This document shows positions 31,224 to 32,486 of a stretch of 32,486 nucleotides of DNA, piece after piece; within the stretch, counting starts at the first letter, position 1; each line of letters begins with the position of its first letter. The notes beneath the pieces were generated by a model, which saw only the letters and a list, made by a program, of their open reading frames with translations, had not been told where the DNA came from and made no database searches. Location: contig JAGGYM010000004.1 in NCBI GenBank assembly GCA_021162545.1, positions 1-32,486 on the forward strand, in the 5' to 3' direction. Made by a program: the position numbers and the translations under genes. The stretch is from Dehalococcoidia bacterium (GTDB lineage Bacteria > Chloroflexota > Dehalococcoidia > GIF9 > AB-539-J10).

Positions 31224-31969
31224 CGGTCAGTGCACACCTGCTGGAGCTCCGTAGCAGGCTAATCAAATCAGTAATAGCTGTAGGGGCAGGAATTGCCATC
31301 ACTTTCCCGTTGACTCCTTATATCTTTCGTATCCTCGAATCAAGAGCTGGTGACATAGACCTTATCTTCATCCACGTCACTGAGATGATTGGCACTTATA
31401 TGAAAGTGTCGCTTTATTGTGGGATAGCCCTGGCTCTACCATACCTTATTTATCACCTGGTGATGTTCATTTCTCCTGCGCTCAGGAAGAGCGAAAAGAA
31501 ATATGTTTACCTCTGCCTGCCCATAGTAGCCATCCTCTTCGCGGCGGGTGTTTGTTTCGCCTATTTTATATTTCTCCCCCCTGCGATTAAGTTCCTCCTC
31601 ACCTTCGGGGGGGACATCGCCATGCCCATGATAACCATAGGCAACTACGTTTCGCTCGTGACAAGGCTGCTACTGGCCGTGGGGCTGATCTTCGAAATCC
31701 CCCTGGTCATCACGCTACTGGCCAAGCTGGGCATAGTCAGCCCACAGAAACTTGCCCGGTGGAGAAAGTGGGCACTCCTGATTGCCTTTATTGCCGCCGC
31801 CATTATCACTCCAACCATCGACCCCCTCAACCAGACGCTGCTAGCCCTGCCCATAATTGCCCTGTATGAAATGAGTATATGGCTCTCCAAGCTGGTCTAT
31901 CCCAGGAAGGCCGCAACAGTTTCCTCCGAGGCCACAGATGACCAGGGCCCGGAAGTTAAGCCCTCCTGA
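31202..31969 (+). CDS. tatC: TatC, twin-arginine signal receptor
   Basis: This protein has 255 residues and starts at GTG inside the end of tatB, with AAGGG nine bases upstream. The N-terminal motif SAHLLELRSRLIKS is the conserved H-x-x-E-L-R-x-R-L of TatC. It has six predicted spans including VSLYCGIALALPYLIYHL and the VGLIFEIPLVITLLAKLGI segment with the conserved Phe-Glu. TatC recognises the twin-arginine signal peptide. The C-terminal tail is short and polar. The three tat genes together should form a complete translocase. Confidence 0.95.
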   Translation: MQREEKLTVSAHLLELRSRLIKSVIAVGAGIAITFPLTPYIFRILESRAGDIDLIFIHVTEMIGTYMKVSLYCGIALALPYLIYHLVMFISPALRKSEKKYVYLCLPIVAILFAAGVCFAYFIFLPPAIKFLLTFGGDIAMPMITIGNYVSLVTRLLLAVGLIFEIPLVITLLAKLGIVSPQKLARWRKWALLIAFIAAAIITPTIDPLNQTLLALPIIALYEMSIWLSKLVYPRKAATVSSEATDDQGPEVKPS

Positions 31970-32019
31970 ACCCATTAACAGGCTCCTGACAACTTATCTG
32001 CCAGGGCTCCCCTCTTTCT

Positions 32020-32048
32020 TTGCAACGCACTCACACTAAGATTATAAT
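32020..32048 (+). promoter_or_regulatory. Promoter of the tRNA nucleotidyltransferase gene (leaderless type)
   Basis: TTGCAA (32020-32025), exactly 17 bases, and a perfect TATAAT (32043-32048) are followed by the ATG at 32057 after only eight bases. No Shine-Dalgarno fits, so the transcript should start at or within about two bases of the ATG. Confidence 0.7.
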
Positions 32049-32056
32049 ATGTCGCA

Positions 32057-32486
32057 ATGTCCACTTCTCAAATCACCAGTCCTTTTGTCTTGCCGGACAA
32101 ATTACATGAGTTCCTCAGCCAGCAAAATTGCCGGAGTTATGTCATCGGGGGATTCGTCCGCGACTGGATTATGGGGCAGCAAAGCAGTGACATCGACATC
32201 GCCATAGAAGGGAATGCCCTGAGCATAGCCGAAAAGGCGGCCAAAAAACTTGATGGCAAATTCGTCTTGCTCGACGAGAACAACAAGATAGGCCGGGTCG
32301 TGGTTGACAGCGGAACTGCCCGGGATACAGGTGCGGAGGAAAATGTACCGGGCATCGATAAGAAAAAACAGTGGCATTTCGATTTTTCTTCCTTCTCCGG
32401 CAGTATTGAATCCGACCTTGCCCGCCGTGATTTCACCGTGAATGCCATGGCAGTAGATCTGAATCAATTAAAAGAAAACTGCCAGC
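32057..32486 (+). CDS. tRNA nucleotidyltransferase / poly(A) polymerase family protein, N-terminal part
   Basis: This gene is absent from the ORF track because it runs off the right edge; 143 codons are visible from an ATG at 32057 (MSTSQITSPFVLPDK). The head-domain catalytic motif is YVIGGFVRDWIMG...SDIDIAIEG (G-G-x-V-R-D and the D-x-D metal ligands). It is followed by KFVLLDENNKIGRVV and the nucleotide-binding RRDFTVNAMAVDL. The family adds CCA (or part of it) to tRNA 3' ends or adds poly(A). The specificity region and neck/body lie beyond the window. An ATG at 32049 is in a different frame. The start is preceded by a leaderless-type promoter. Confidence 0.92.
   Translation, partial: MSTSQITSPFVLPDKLHEFLSQQNCRSYVIGGFVRDWIMGQQSSDIDIAIEGNALSIAEKAAKKLDGKFVLLDENNKIGRVVVDSGTARDTGAEENVPGIDKKKQWHFDFSSFSGSIESDLARRDFTVNAMAVDLNQLKENCQ

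Overview
The window looks like a chromosomal segment of an anaerobic, uncultured bacterium, most likely a member of the Chloroflexota (Dehalococcoidia-like). That placement is an inference. It rests on the Rnf plus 4-subunit-type pyruvate:ferredoxin oxidoreductase energy metabolism, a surface beta-propeller protein ending in a proline-rich single-span anchor, a bacterial GH3-family enzyme, HTH and ribbon-helix-helix proteins of an archaeal flavour, and many TTG/GTG starts. No rRNA, insertion sequence, transposase, prophage gene or CRISPR array is visible. Six tRNA genes are present.

Left part (1-6.9 kb). A type IV pilus / type II secretion pair runs off the left edge on the minus strand (partial PilC/GspF, then PilB/GspE with an unusual duplicated N-terminal module). 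An intergenic block of palindromic repeats follows, then a divergent 1044-residue membrane-anchored surface protein, a small winged-helix regulator and a small ribbon-helix-helix-like protein.

Middle part (7-14.7 kb). This holds a GH3-family acyl-adenylating enzyme with a hairpin in its leader, a membrane-bound GAF-GAF-GGDEF-HD-GYP cyclic-di-GMP protein, a tRNA cluster (Leu-CAG, Arg-GCG, Val-TAC) abutting a NUDIX CoA-pyrophosphatase-like gene, a DedA/VTT membrane protein, tRNA-Ala(GGC), and an orphan HicB-like antitoxin whose 3' end runs into the tRNA.

Energy-metabolism part (14.7-30.5 kb). A tight plus-strand operon apbE-rnfCDGEAB encodes the ion-pumping ferredoxin:NAD oxidoreductase together with its flavin transferase, and ends in a visible terminator. 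An OpuA/ProVW-type osmolyte ABC transporter (ATPase-CBS plus permease, no binding protein nearby) lies on the minus strand. After an exported protein of unknown function comes a minus-strand operon: tRNA-Arg(CCG), porGD, porA, porB, a NuoF-fragment/NfnB(GltD)-like flavoprotein and a HoxU/NuoG-like 2Fe-2S subunit. Pyruvate oxidation would give reduced ferredoxin. The flavoprotein/2Fe-2S pair could pass electrons to NAD(P), and Rnf would couple ferredoxin oxidation to an ion gradient, so the window amounts to a ferredoxin hub.

Right end (30.7-32.5 kb). A tatA-tatA/B-tatC operon is followed by the 5' part of a tRNA nucleotidyltransferase/poly(A) polymerase family gene.

A recurring theme is start sites with almost no 5' leader. 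Several promoters sit so close to the ATG that the mRNA should be leaderless, and two protein genes begin 2 and 17 bases after a tRNA 3' end. The strongest candidates for something new are the Por-linked NuoF/NfnB hybrid module, the pseudo-nuclease-like duplication in PilB, and this tRNA-coupled or leaderless gene layout.
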